From a virus: DNA of 42,850 nt. Of this stretch, positions 1 to 6,602 are shown piece after piece (the stretch's first letter is position 1; the number at the start of each line of letters is the position of its first letter). The translations under genes and the position numbers were made by a program. Under the pieces are notes generated by a model. The model made no database searches. It was given only the letters and a program-made list of their open reading frames with translations, and had not been told where the DNA came from. The DNA lies in IMG/VR virus record IMGVR_UViG_3300036444_000013, positions 1 to 42,850 of that record; one strand, written 5' to 3'.

Positions 1-1368
1 ATGGGGCGGAAAGCCGATCCGAAGGATCGCGACCGGTACTTGCAGGATCGCGAAGGGAACTGGAGCTACAAGCGCCGAGTTCCGGCCAAGGTGGGCGACC
101 TCGACGAACGCGGCCCGGTCATCCGGATATCGCTCGATACCGATGACATCGCCATCGCCAGAACGAAGCGAGACGTTTACGAGGAAGCCGACAACGCCTT
201 GTGGGCCAGCCTCATACAGGAAGGCGAAACCTCACAGGCGAAGGCGCGCTACACCGCCACGGTGAAGCGCGCCGAAGCGCTCGGCTATGCGTATCGGGCG
301 GCGCCGGAACTGGCTTCTACCGCCAAGCTGGAAGACGTACTGGAGCGCATCGAGGGGCACATAAGCGGGCAAACGCCCCTGCCCGTCGCGCGCGCTGTGC
401 TGGGCGGTGAAACGATGCCGCCCGTCAAGGTCTCGGAAGCCTTCAAGACCTACAAGGTTGACATTGCCGCCGATGAAAACGTGCAGAAGTCCATCGGCCA
501 GAAGAAGAAGTGGGCAAACGTCAAACAGCGCGCCGTCGACCGGTTCATTGCGCTGAACGGCGACATGAACATGCTCGATATCGGGCGAGAGCATGCCACG
601 AAAATGTATGACTTCTGGCGACCGCAGATCGCGCCGGAGAAAGGCCAGCCGACGCGCACGGCATCGTCCGGCAATCGCGAACTTGGCAACATGCGCGTGC
701 TGTACCGCGACTATTTCAACCACGCCGGCCTGAAGGACAGGCCGAACCCGTTTGACGGGCTAGGCTTCCGGGAAAAGAACCGCAAGAAACGTAGCCGCCC
801 GCCCTTCCCCATCGAGTGGATTCGCGACGTGCTTCTGCAGCCTGGTCCGCTCGCCAAGCTGAACGACGAAGCGCGCGGCGTCGTGCTGGCGATGGTCGAG
901 ACCGGCGCGCGGCCCAGCGAGCTTTGCAACCTCACCGCCAGCCGCATCGTCCTCAAGCACAAGGTGCCGCACCTGGTCATTGAGACGCGCGACGATCCGG
1001 AAGATCCGCGCGAGGTGAAGGCCGAGTCGTCGGAACGCATCATTCCGCTGGTCGGCGTTGCGCTCGATGTCTTCCGGAAGCATCCGGAAGGCTTCCCGCG
1101 TTACCGCGACAAGGAAAGCGCCATGTCGGCGGCCATCAACAAGTTTATGAAGGAAAACAACCTACGCCCGTCGCCGCGGCACGTGCTGTATTCGCTGCGG
1201 CATTCGTTCGAAGATCGCATGAAGAATGCCAAGCTGGACAGTGAACTGCGGCGAGCCCTGATGGGCCACACGATCGACAGGCCGAATTATGGCGAAGGCG
1301 GTTCCCTGGAATGGCGGCGCAACCAGCTTAGGCGGATCGTGCTGAAGTACGATCCTGCAATCGTCTAG
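1..1368 (+). CDS. int: Tyrosine recombinase / phage integrase
   Basis: 455-aa site-specific recombinase expected to integrate and excise the prophage by attP/attB recombination. The C-terminal catalytic domain is recognisable: Arg304 in GARPSELCNL, the box Y397-S-L-R400-H401, His423 in LMGHT and the nucleophile Tyr430 in RPNYGEG. The first position of the HxxR box is Tyr, a common variant. The N-terminal ~130 residues are the variable arm-binding region and residues ~135-240 look like a core-binding SAM-like domain. The ATG is the first base of the window, so its ribosome site and any neighbouring att site are out of view. Its 3' end overlaps the convergent small gene by 41 bases. Confidence 0.95.
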   Translation: MGRKADPKDRDRYLQDREGNWSYKRRVPAKVGDLDERGPVIRISLDTDDIAIARTKRDVYEEADNALWASLIQEGETSQAKARYTATVKRAEALGYAYRAAPELASTAKLEDVLERIEGHISGQTPLPVARAVLGGETMPPVKVSEAFKTYKVDIAADENVQKSIGQKKKWANVKQRAVDRFIALNGDMNMLDIGREHATKMYDFWRPQIAPEKGQPTRTASSGNRELGNMRVLYRDYFNHAGLKDRPNPFDGLGFREKNRKKRSRPPFPIEWIRDVLLQPGPLAKLNDEARGVVLAMVETGARPSELCNLTASRIVLKHKVPHLVIETRDDPEDPREVKAESSERIIPLVGVALDVFRKHPEGFPRYRDKESAMSAAINKFMKENNLRPSPRHVLYSLRHSFEDRMKNAKLDSELRRALMGHTIDRPNYGEGGSLEWRRNQLRRIVLKYDPAIV

Positions 1369-1555
1369 CGCGCTCGAACACCGCCAGCTTGGTGTCTTCA
1401 AGTTGACGGTAAGCGGCAAGCTCGCGTTCAAGCCGCTGATAGATCGGCAGATAGATTTCGGCTTCCTTGGTGCCGAGATTGACAAGGCACTCGGCAAGCA
1501 GGTCCATGGCATCTTCGATGCGTTGGGCAGTGATGGGCTTGCCGCTCTTGCTCAT
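1328..1555 (-). CDS. Small hypothetical protein, end of leftward operon
   Basis: 75-aa, mostly helical protein beginning MSKSGKPITAQRIEDAMDLL and rich in charged residues; no family recognised. The ATG was chosen because it overlaps the stop of the upstream gene as ATGA (1552-1555), indicating translational coupling. It is the last gene of the leftward early operon and runs into the 3' end of the convergent integrase gene. Antisense overlap with int could affect integrase expression, but that is inference. Confidence 0.7.
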   Translation of the reverse strand: MSKSGKPITAQRIEDAMDLLAECLVNLGTKEAEIYLPIYQRLERELAAYRQLEDTKLAVFERARRLQDRTSARSA

Positions 1556-2244
1556 GCGGCGGCGTCGATGTTTCGGCGCTCGACGGTGAACGAGATGGCC
1601 ACGACCCAAGGATCGGTGTCCCATTCAAAGCCGCGATCGGCGTTTAGGTGATCCCAAAGGTCGGCATACCACTCGCGCGCATTGCACCAATGCTCGCCGC
1701 CGACGTGCATAGCTGCTTTATTCTCGAAAACTCGCCCCGAAGCTTTGTCTTTGAAACATCCCTCGGCGACCGCATCGCTTTCGCTGATATCCTGCAAGCG
1801 CTGCACGCGCACCTCTGTGACAGTCAATGTGAGACGCGATGCCCATCGAGGCATGTGCATTGCCTGCCGGAACTTCCCCGCGTCGAACGCCAGCGGCCCC
1901 CTGATATGGTCGGTATTGGGTGTTGCTTCGTAATAGATCGAGTATGTGTGCGGAAGAATATCGCAAGGGGCTTGGCGGTCGGCAGTGTTCCATGTGCGCC
2001 AAGCCTCCCGAACATAGAGGCGGTCACCAGCTTCAAAGCGGATATCGGGCACAATTTGGCCTCTGACCTCGCCCGTATCGGCCTGAAGCCGCCAGACACC
2101 ATCGTCACTCTCGACCGCTTCCCATTGCGGTTCATGCGCGGAGAGTGCCGAGCCCTGCAACACCCGCCGCGTCTGCGTCTTGGTGCCGGCGAGCAGCGCG
2201 CGCACCATCGGAGCGGAGAAGAGGATAGGACGATCCACCATCAC
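1552..2244 (-). CDS. ASCH/PUA-like domain phage protein
   Basis: 230-aa protein with the signature of a widespread prophage family: RPILFSAPMVRALLAGTKTQ near the N-terminus followed by TRR, then GDRLYVREAW around residues 73-83 and a later VTEVRVQRLQDIS stretch. These match the G-x-K-T-x-T-R and GD-x-L-W-V-R-E elements of ASCH/PUA-like RNA- or modified-base-binding folds; some databases label relatives 'morphogenetic protein' without functional proof. The start overlaps the stop of the PcfJ-like gene (2241-2244, ATGA). The fold is a motif-level call, and substrate and role are unknown. Confidence 0.75.
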   Translation of the reverse strand: MMVDRPILFSAPMVRALLAGTKTQTRRVLQGSALSAHEPQWEAVESDDGVWRLQADTGEVRGQIVPDIRFEAGDRLYVREAWRTWNTADRQAPCDILPHTYSIYYEATPNTDHIRGPLAFDAGKFRQAMHMPRWASRLTLTVTEVRVQRLQDISESDAVAEGCFKDKASGRVFENKAAMHVGGEHWCNAREWYADLWDHLNADRGFEWDTDPWVVAISFTVERRNIDAAA

Positions 2245-3230
2245 GCCGCCTCCTTCGCCATCTGGCCGAAGGCAACGGCGGCGGACAGCACCGACACGTC
2301 GACGACATCGCGGTTACGTGGCCCCTTGATCGACACAATCGACCAGTCCGGCGCGTACTCGACTGCCGCAACGGCTGCGCCTTCCTTGCGAACACTGGCG
2401 ATGCTCAATTCGTGGTGAAATGCCGAATCGAAATAATTTCGCTGCGGCCTGATCGTGAGGAAGAGGGGCCGGTCGCTGCCGCGCACGCAGTTGTTCATTT
2501 CTATGCCAAGCTGATCGAATTCGTCACGCCGTGTAAGCAGCCTGACGTCAATGCCGCTGTGCGTAAAAGGCTTGGTCAGCGCAGGCGCATACACGATGTG
2601 GTCAGCAACCATGCGCAAAGTTTCCGGGCGGCGCGGCATGACCGCTTCGGTGCCAAGGTCGAGGCCAATCATCACCTCGTCTTCGAACCGGAAGGGACGT
2701 GTTCCCGCGATGACCCGTTCGATCAATGACACCATGGGGAGGTTCCGTTCCGCCAGCTTTGCCGCGCGGTGCTTCACTTCCTCGACAGGCGTTGAGACTT
2801 TCAGCCCCTTGCACTGTGCAAGGTAGCGCAGAATACGAGCGGAATCGTTGCTGTCGATCGACAGCGCGTGGCGGGCAAACCATGCCAGTGCGGAAGCCGG
2901 CAGCGCGTAAGGCCGGGCGGCAAGCAAACGTGCAGACCAGTCGTCAACAGCCTCCGGATCGGCTGGAAAAGCCTGAGTGAACACAGACGCCGGCAGGAGC
3001 CGGGAAGCTAGAAGAAGCTCCCTTGTCGCAGCCGCCGCTGTGACCTTGCGGGCATGCCACGGAACTTTGAACGCCTCGCACTGGTCGCGCAGGCGCATAC
3101 GGCTGTCGCGCGCGTGCTGCAGGAAGCGCAGGTGGATCGGGTTTGCCTTGATGGCATAGCGAGCGATCGGGATACGGTCGACCAGATAGGCGACCTCGGG
3201 CAAGCGCAGCATCAAATCGCGGTTCGACAT
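2241..3230 (-). CDS. PcfJ-like domain protein
   Basis: 329-aa protein. The C-terminal third contains LGIEMNNCVRGSDR, then a segment with SIASVRKEGAAVAAVEY and IKGPRNRDV. This resembles the PcfJ family pattern (MxNCV, an S-I-R strand, an E-containing strand, then QxxGxxN). PcfJ-like proteins occur on conjugative plasmids and phages and have no settled biochemical role. The ATG at 3230 was chosen over longer upstream reading because it has a strong GAGGGGG-type ribosome site 6-8 bases upstream and overlaps the previous stop as ATGA. Part of the leftward early operon. Confidence 0.65.
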   Translation of the reverse strand: MSNRDLMLRLPEVAYLVDRIPIARYAIKANPIHLRFLQHARDSRMRLRDQCEAFKVPWHARKVTAAAATRELLLASRLLPASVFTQAFPADPEAVDDWSARLLAARPYALPASALAWFARHALSIDSNDSARILRYLAQCKGLKVSTPVEEVKHRAAKLAERNLPMVSLIERVIAGTRPFRFEDEVMIGLDLGTEAVMPRRPETLRMVADHIVYAPALTKPFTHSGIDVRLLTRRDEFDQLGIEMNNCVRGSDRPLFLTIRPQRNYFDSAFHHELSIASVRKEGAAVAAVEYAPDWSIVSIKGPRNRDVVDVSVLSAAVAFGQMAKEAA

Positions 3231-3403
3231 CAGTACCCCCTCGCCGGGTTGTCGCAGTATCCGCCGCGATCGTAGTGCTGATGGAACCGCCACCAGCCGG
3301 AACGGCTGGCGTCGACGACAGGCATAAGCTTGCCGTTGTACCATTCCAGTTCGCCGGGAATTTCCTTCGGTTCGGTGTCAGTGTTGCGCGGTGTCTCAGA
3401 CAT
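3230..3403 (-). CDS. Small hypothetical protein (57 aa)
   Basis: 57-aa acidic then aromatic protein beginning MSETPRNTDTEPKEIPGELE and ending in a tryptophan/tyrosine-rich tail (SGWWRFHQHYDRGGY). No family recognised. Its stop overlaps the ATG of the PcfJ-like gene, and its start lies 8 bases inside the end of the upstream gene, so it sits in a tightly coupled operon. The coupling is the main support for it being real. Confidence 0.6.
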   Translation of the reverse strand: MSETPRNTDTEPKEIPGELEWYNGKLMPVVDASRSGWWRFHQHYDRGGYCDNPARGY

Positions 3404-3782
3404 GGCCCGATGCCTCCGCTTTCGCGATGGCCGCAACGATGATGTCGCGGTCGTTGCGGGCCTGTCTGGTGCGCATCGTGTTTTCCACGGTGGTTGGATT
3501 AAAGCTGGCAAGCCGCTCAACATGCGGCAGAGCAGCTTTCAATGCGGACACCATTTCGGCGATCTGATCACCGTCTCGAAGGGCGGCAGGAGAAAGCCAC
3601 TTCTCGCCGTAGACGTGAACGACACGGGTGCCGTCCTGCTGCACGACGACGCCGCGCTTGCCTTCGCGGGTGACATAGTGGCCGATGATGTCGCCGGCAA
3701 AGCCGTCATGGGCAATTTCGACATGCTGGGAGCCCCGCGCAATCGCGGCTTCGACGCGCGGGTCTTGGTCGTGGCTGGACAT
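3396..3782 (-). CDS. Hypothetical phage protein (128 aa)
   Basis: 128-aa soluble protein starting MSSHDQDPRVEAAIARG. The middle is beta-rich (VTREGKRGVVVQQDGTRVVH) and the C-terminal half is helical. No family recognised. The start at 3782 is preferred over an in-frame ATG 21 bases upstream because GGGAGGG lies 6 bases before it. Member of the leftward early operon. Confidence 0.65.
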   Translation of the reverse strand: MSSHDQDPRVEAAIARGSQHVEIAHDGFAGDIIGHYVTREGKRGVVVQQDGTRVVHVYGEKWLSPAALRDGDQIAEMVSALKAALPHVERLASFNPTTVENTMRTRQARNDRDIIVAAIAKAEASGHV

Positions 3783-3809
3783 ATTGTCCCTCCCCATTTC
3801 CACGGATGA

Positions 3810-4010
3810 TCAGGAAAGAGCCCGCGCCGCGACGTGGGCGAGGATGCCCATCGCGATCAGCAGGCAGGCGATGACGATGCCGGCCAGCCAGAAGATGGCC
3901 GGGCCGGACAGGGGCTGGAAGGCGGACGGCTGGCAGTCGCCGTCGCACTGGCATTCCGGGTACAGGTCACACCTGACCGATGCCATGTCGTGGTCGTGGC
4001 GGTGCTGCAT
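3810..4010 (-). CDS. Small cysteine-rich single-pass membrane protein
   Basis: 66-aa protein with a His/Cys-rich N-terminal part (C-x5-C-x-C-x3-C within residues ~17-30) and one hydrophobic segment of about 20 residues (IFWLAGIVIACLLIAMGILA) near the C-terminus. The ATG at 4010 is preferred over a GTG 18 bases upstream because it overlaps the stop of the preceding tiny gene as TGATG. Function unknown. A membrane role such as superinfection exclusion is possible from the context only. Confidence 0.55.
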   Translation of the reverse strand: MQHRHDHDMASVRCDLYPECQCDGDCQPSAFQPLSGPAIFWLAGIVIACLLIAMGILAHVAARALS

Positions 4011-4093
4011 CACACCGCCCCGAACCACATCAGCAGGGCGGCGACGAACGAAGCCATCGCCAGCGCTGCCGAGAGGTCTTTGAACGTGGCCAT
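4010..4093 (-). CDS. Tiny membrane peptide (27 aa)
   Basis: 27-codon ORF reading M-A-T-F-K-D-L-S followed by a continuous hydrophobic stretch ending FGAV. It fits precisely between its neighbours: ATG 6 bases after the stop of the upstream gene, and its TGA overlaps the next ATG. There is no strong ribosome site, so it would depend on reinitiation. Its spacing and hydrophobicity support it, but it is too short for certainty. Confidence 0.4.
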   Translation of the reverse strand: MATFKDLSAALAMASFVAALLMWFGAV

Positions 4094-4099
4094 TGCCAG

Positions 4100-4330
4100 T
4101 CAGGCCGCCACGGCGCGGACGTTGAGCGAGCGCGCCAGGTTGGCGGCTTCAGTGCCGTGGCGCGTCACCTGGTCGGACGTGAAGTCGCCATAGATGGCGA
4201 GGCTATCAGCCGTGACGGTGTGTCCGGCCGCGCGCATGTCGGCCATCGCTGCGGCCATGCGTTCGATAGTGGATTTGCTGGAAGGGACAAGCGCCTTGTT
4301 GGAGGCGGGGCGCTTCTGGGTGGTGATCAT
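4100..4330 (-). CDS. Hypothetical protein, first gene of leftward operon
   Basis: 76-aa helical protein beginning MITTQKRPASNKALVPSSKS. The segment STIERMAAAMADMRAAGHTV followed by DSLAIYGDFTSDQVTRHG could form a helix-turn-helix-like bundle; no family recognised. The ATG at 4330 has GGAG about 10 bases upstream; in-frame alternatives at 4345 (ATG) and 4366 (TTG) lack a ribosome site. It lies directly downstream of the leftward promoter and operators at 4367-4417, so it should be the first delayed-early gene controlled by the repressor. Confidence 0.65.
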   Translation of the reverse strand: MITTQKRPASNKALVPSSKSTIERMAAAMADMRAAGHTVTADSLAIYGDFTSDQVTRHGTEAANLARSLNVRAVAA

Positions 4331-4366
4331 GTGCGTTTGCTCCATCGCGTGATTGCGATGGCGCAA

Positions 4367-4395
4367 AATGTGAATTACTCACACTTCTGTGTCAA
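4367..4395 (-). promoter_or_regulatory. Leftward early promoter (PL-like)
   Basis: On the minus strand a perfect -35 TTGACA (4395-4390) is followed after 17 bases by CACATT (4372-4367) as a weak -10. The operator at 4369-4383 covers the -10 and part of the spacer, so repressor binding would block polymerase. The geometry copies that of the rightward promoter near 5142-5170. Prediction from sequence only. Confidence 0.6.
4369..4383. promoter_or_regulatory. Repressor operator, left site 1
   Basis: Perfect 15-bp inverted repeat TGTGA-ATTAC-TCACA. The same TGTGA-N5-TCACA pattern recurs at 4403-4417 and 5154-5168, with a one-mismatch copy at 5107-5121, only around the repressor gene as far as I could see. 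It is therefore inferred to be the repressor operator. It overlaps the -10 of the leftward promoter. Confidence 0.75.
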
Positions 4396-4402
4396 TCTAA
4401 AA

Positions 4403-4417
4403 TGTGAAAAAGTCACA
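4403..4417. promoter_or_regulatory. Repressor operator, left site 2
   Basis: Perfect TGTGA-AAAAG-TCACA inverted repeat immediately next to the repressor stop codon (4418-4420) and just upstream of the leftward -35. Centre-to-centre distance to left site 1 is 34 bp, about three helical turns, which would suit cooperative binding of dimers on one face. Confidence 0.75.
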
Positions 4418-5104
4418 CTATGCTGTTTTCAAGCGAAGATTGCCTTGCAGCCCACCCTGGCGTTTCACCTTTTTCAAAGCCAGCGGCGGAATGACCGCGA
4501 AAATCTCACCAACCCAAGCAAGGTGAACATTCTCGATAGCGGCAGCGTTCCATGAAATGAGGTTCACTGAACCGTTCTGCCCCCGCATGATCGTCTTTAT
4601 GAAGCGCCGGCCATCTTCAGTTCTCACCGCAGCCTCCTCGCCGAAAAAGTGCTCAAGAGGCCGCTGCTGCTCGCGATAGACAACAATGACTGATCCGTCC
4701 TTGAACACCGGAAGCATAGAATCCCCCCGAACACCGAACGCGACCATTTCATCCGGCAAGTCAAAAGGCACGTCTATTTGCTCCAGCCCTTCTTCCGGTA
4801 CTTGTTCAAAATCCGGCTCCACTTGCGCACCCGCCCCCACGTACCCAACTAACTTTACCTTACGCTTGTCGAACGGCGATGGCCCCTCACCTTCTCCCGA
4901 TAGCAACCAGCCTTCGCTAACCTTGTAGGCTCGCGCATAGTCTGAAGCCGCACGGGTGATGGCAGATTGGCCGCGCTCATGCTGTGAATAAGTGCTGTAA
5001 TTGAAGCCAAAGCGTTCGGCTGCGTCCTTGGCGGTTCTGTATCCGCGCAAAGCCCTTACCCGCCGAAGCCGCTCTGCCTGTTCGTCAATTCTGGTAATGT
5101 CCAT
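4418..5104 (-). CDS. CI-like repressor, HTH plus S24/LexA-like peptidase
   Basis: 228-aa lysogeny repressor. Residues ~10-65 form an XRE-type HTH (RLRRVRALRGYRTAKDAAER, then YSQHERGQ). Residues ~83-215 are an S24/LexA-like domain with a predicted cleavage site Ala91-Gly92 (VGYVGAGAQV), nucleophile Ser129 (GDSMLPVF) and general base Lys170 (RRFIKTI). Such repressors normally self-cleave on RecA filaments, so the prophage should be SOS inducible. It is divergent from the Cro-like gene and flanked on both sides by TGTGA-N5-TCACA operators. The ATG has no clear ribosome site, as for lambda cI from its maintenance promoter. Confidence 0.93.
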   Translation of the reverse strand: MDITRIDEQAERLRRVRALRGYRTAKDAAERFGFNYSTYSQHERGQSAITRAASDYARAYKVSEGWLLSGEGEGPSPFDKRKVKLVGYVGAGAQVEPDFEQVPEEGLEQIDVPFDLPDEMVAFGVRGDSMLPVFKDGSVIVVYREQQRPLEHFFGEEAAVRTEDGRRFIKTIMRGQNGSVNLISWNAAAIENVHLAWVGEIFAVIPPLALKKVKRQGGLQGNLRLKTA

Positions 5105-5106
5105 GG

Positions 5107-5121
5107 CGTGAGTTTTTCACA
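5107..5121. promoter_or_regulatory. Repressor operator, right site proximal to repressor
   Basis: CGTGA-GTTTT-TCACA, one mismatch from the consensus, starting 3 bases upstream of the repressor ATG. Occupation should block repressor transcription or initiation, which suggests autoregulation. An isolated half-site TGTGA at 5129-5133 lies between this and the distal operator. Confidence 0.6.
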
Positions 5122-5141
5122 TTTTTAGTGTGAGTTTCTGC

Positions 5142-5170
5142 TTGACAGTTCGATGTGACTTTCTCACACT
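5142..5170 (+). promoter_or_regulatory. Rightward early promoter (PR-like)
   Basis: CTTGACA (-35, TTGACA at 5142-5147), 17-base spacer, then CACACT (5165-5170) as a weak -10. CTTGAC is the preferred -35 of rhizobial housekeeping promoters. The predicted start of transcription falls at about 5177, the A of the Cro-like ATG. The operator at 5154-5168 covers spacer and -10. Confidence 0.6.
5154..5168. promoter_or_regulatory. Repressor operator, right site distal
   Basis: Perfect TGTGA-CTTTC-TCACA inverted repeat overlapping the -10 of the rightward promoter, mirroring left site 1 at the leftward promoter. Inferred binding site for the repressor and/or the Cro-like protein. Confidence 0.75.
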
Positions 5171-5176
5171 TAGGGG

Positions 5177-5386
5177 ATGGTCAACGATCTCATCAACGTT
5201 GCCTCAATTCGCGAGGCTCTCGGGTGGACGCAGCAGCAAGTAGCTGACTTCTGCGATACCGATCGCTCGACCGTGTCGAAATGGGAGAAGGACGCCCCCA
5301 CAAAAGGGCCCGCCCTCGTATTGTTGCGGCAGCTCAAAACTCTGGCGGATTCCTCCGGGCAAGAGCCCACCGAGGAGGCTGCATGA
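5177..5386 (+). CDS. Cro-like HTH regulator
   Basis: 69-aa protein that is essentially one helix-turn-helix: SIREALGWTQQQVADFCDTD followed by RSTVSKWEKD, the recognition helix pattern of XRE/Cro proteins. It is divergent from the repressor and is the first gene of the rightward transcript. The ATG lies only one base after AGGGG and about where transcription should start, so the message may be leaderless. The stop overlaps an ATG (5383) whose downstream frame looks non-coding. Confidence 0.85.
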   Translation: MVNDLINVASIREALGWTQQQVADFCDTDRSTVSKWEKDAPTKGPALVLLRQLKTLADSSGQEPTEEAA

Positions 5387-5414
5387 AGTCCTCGGTTCAT
5401 CAAAGGATCCTTGC

Positions 5415-5570
5415 ATGGACACTGCAAAGTACCTGCGCTTTCAAACGCGCGTCGTTGGCAATGAGGAAAAGCAGCTTGTTTCCCCTGGCGCTGCTTTCCG
5501 TTGGCGCAAGCAACGGGACGCTGCCCGCCGTCGACTTGAACGCAGGATCGACCGTCACAAACTCACGTGA
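5415..5570 (+). CDS. Small basic hypothetical protein (51 aa)
   Basis: 51-aa arginine-rich protein beginning MDTAKYLRFQTRVVGNEEKQ and ending in RRLERRIDRHKLT. AAGGA lies about 8 bases before the ATG. It follows the Cro-like gene by 28 bases. No family recognised; the basic composition suggests nucleic-acid binding but nothing more can be said. A longer overlapping frame from 5383 was not chosen because its composition is not protein-like. Confidence 0.55.
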   Translation: MDTAKYLRFQTRVVGNEEKQLVSPGAAFRWRKQRDAARRRLERRIDRHKLT

Positions 5571-5577
5571 AAGGGGA

Positions 5578-5922
5578 TCACCAGCCCTTCTCGGGAAAAA
5601 TTTGTTCGGCTTTTGGAATTGGCGCGGGCTGGAGCATGCGAATCCGGGCACCATTTTCCAGTTCGTCGATCCGCATTTCCATGAGAACTTCGGTTTCGGC
5701 GACAAAATCCCAAACGCCCGCCGCGTAATCTCTCCGTTTGTCGTTCGGATTGTTTCTTGCCGCTTTGTCGGTTCCTGTGCGCAGCGTTGCCGCCTGATGG
5801 GCAATGTGATGCATCGCCCGTTCCGGCAATATCTCGGCAATGGAGAGCAATATCGCACGCATTGCGTCGACCTCGCCGCAAAGGCGAGCGATGGTGCGTT
5901 CGTATTCTTCCTTTTCCGCCAT
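5578..5922 (-). CDS. Hypothetical coiled-coil protein
   Basis: 114-aa protein starting MAEKEEYERTIARLCGEVDA, with helical, coiled-coil-like N- and C-terminal parts. AAAGGGA lies about 9 bases before the ATG, which supports this start over in-frame codons further upstream. It is the only minus-strand gene in the early right region, convergent with the 51-aa gene and divergent from the gene at 6033. Function unknown; the position recalls lysogeny-expressed accessory genes. Confidence 0.65.
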   Translation of the reverse strand: MAEKEEYERTIARLCGEVDAMRAILLSIAEILPERAMHHIAHQAATLRTGTDKAARNNPNDKRRDYAAGVWDFVAETEVLMEMRIDELENGARIRMLQPAPIPKAEQIFPEKGW

Positions 5923-5939
5923 GGTCGCGAATCCCTTTT

Positions 5940-5953
5940 GTTGTCTGGACAAC
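5940..5953. repeat. Inverted repeat between divergent genes
   Basis: GTTGTC-TG-GACAAC, a 14-bp dyad in the 110-bp divergent spacer between the genes at 5922 (minus) and 6033 (plus). CTTT/AAAGG stretches outside the core extend the symmetry imperfectly. It could be an operator for a second regulator; no copy was noticed elsewhere. Confidence 0.4.
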
Positions 5954-6032
5954 GCGAAAGGAGCATCGCGACCGGCGGAACACAAGCGGGGCGGCGCTCC
6001 AGCCGCTCCGCTTCGTTGCATGTGGAGGCCGC

Positions 6033-6476
6033 ATGAAATCCGGCCTGTTCAATCGTGCCCTTGCCGATCGTGGCGCCCGGATTTCCGGCGTGCCCGCGGC
6101 GCATCAGACCGTTGGACCTGATGCGCCGCCCCTTTCGCCGGTAGTCCCCCTCCTGACTGGCGAAAAGACCGTGCTGCCTTCCCTCCTCCCGGGCAGCACG
6201 GTCGCTCTTTCCGGGCCTGCCCTTATCATGGTGCGCGCGGTCGCCGCCTACGAGCGCTGCGACAATGCCGCCGCCGTCACCATGGCGCTGGCCGACTACT
6301 GCAACAAGATCGGTGCCGGACCGCTGGCGCGTGCCGCGCTCGATGCCGCACAGGCCGCGCCGAAAAGGGCCGCCCCGGTGGCTATCCCGTTCGTCGACGA
6401 CGACGGCGAAGACATTGCCGACGTGCCGGCCTTCGACCGCGTTGGCGAGAACCGATTCCGGAGCGGCGGACCATGA
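6033..6476 (+). CDS. Hypothetical early phage protein (147 aa)
   Basis: 147-aa protein beginning MKSGLFNRALADRGARISGV. The N-terminal half is proline/leucine-rich, the middle has an Ala-rich helical stretch (AAVTMALADYCNKIGAGPLA), and an acidic patch VDDDGED follows. GGAGG at 6024-6028 fixes the start. No family recognised. First plus-strand gene after the divergent spacer. Confidence 0.6.
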   Translation: MKSGLFNRALADRGARISGVPAAHQTVGPDAPPLSPVVPLLTGEKTVLPSLLPGSTVALSGPALIMVRAVAAYERCDNAAAVTMALADYCNKIGAGPLARAALDAAQAAPKRAAPVAIPFVDDDGEDIADVPAFDRVGENRFRSGGP

Positions 6477-6543
6477 GCGCATCTGTTTGCGGACCTCCAT
6501 AAGGTAACGCCCGCACCCTGCCACCCCGACCCCAGCCGATCAC

Positions 6544-6568
6544 GAAAATCTTTCGCGGAAAGATTTTC
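6544..6568. repeat. Perfect 11-bp hairpin before CII-like gene
   Basis: GAAAATCTTTC (6544-6554) and its exact reverse complement GAAAGATTTTC (6558-6568) surround a 3-base loop GCG. It sits in the 126-base gap between the 147-aa gene and the CII-like gene. There is no U-tract, so it is not a classic terminator. Operator, processing site or mobile palindromic unit are the options. Confidence 0.75.
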
Positions 6569-6602
6569 TTGACCGGCGAAGCTTTGTCCACGGATGCCCG
6601 CC

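Noticed and set aside
1648-2418. 256-aa plus-strand ORF
   Set aside because: It is antisense to the ASCH-like and PcfJ-like genes, which have coupled starts and family motifs; it is a GC-rich shadow frame.
4369-4417. CRP/FNR-like binding sites (TGTGA...TCACA)
   Set aside because: The spacer is 5 bases, not the 6 of CRP sites, and copies cluster only around the phage repressor, which fits a dedicated operator better.
5383-6036. Longer plus-strand ORF beginning MKSSVHQRIL at the Cro-like stop
   Set aside because: It runs antisense through the well-supported gene at 5578-5922 and over the 51-aa gene; its composition is not protein-like and it lacks a ribosome site.
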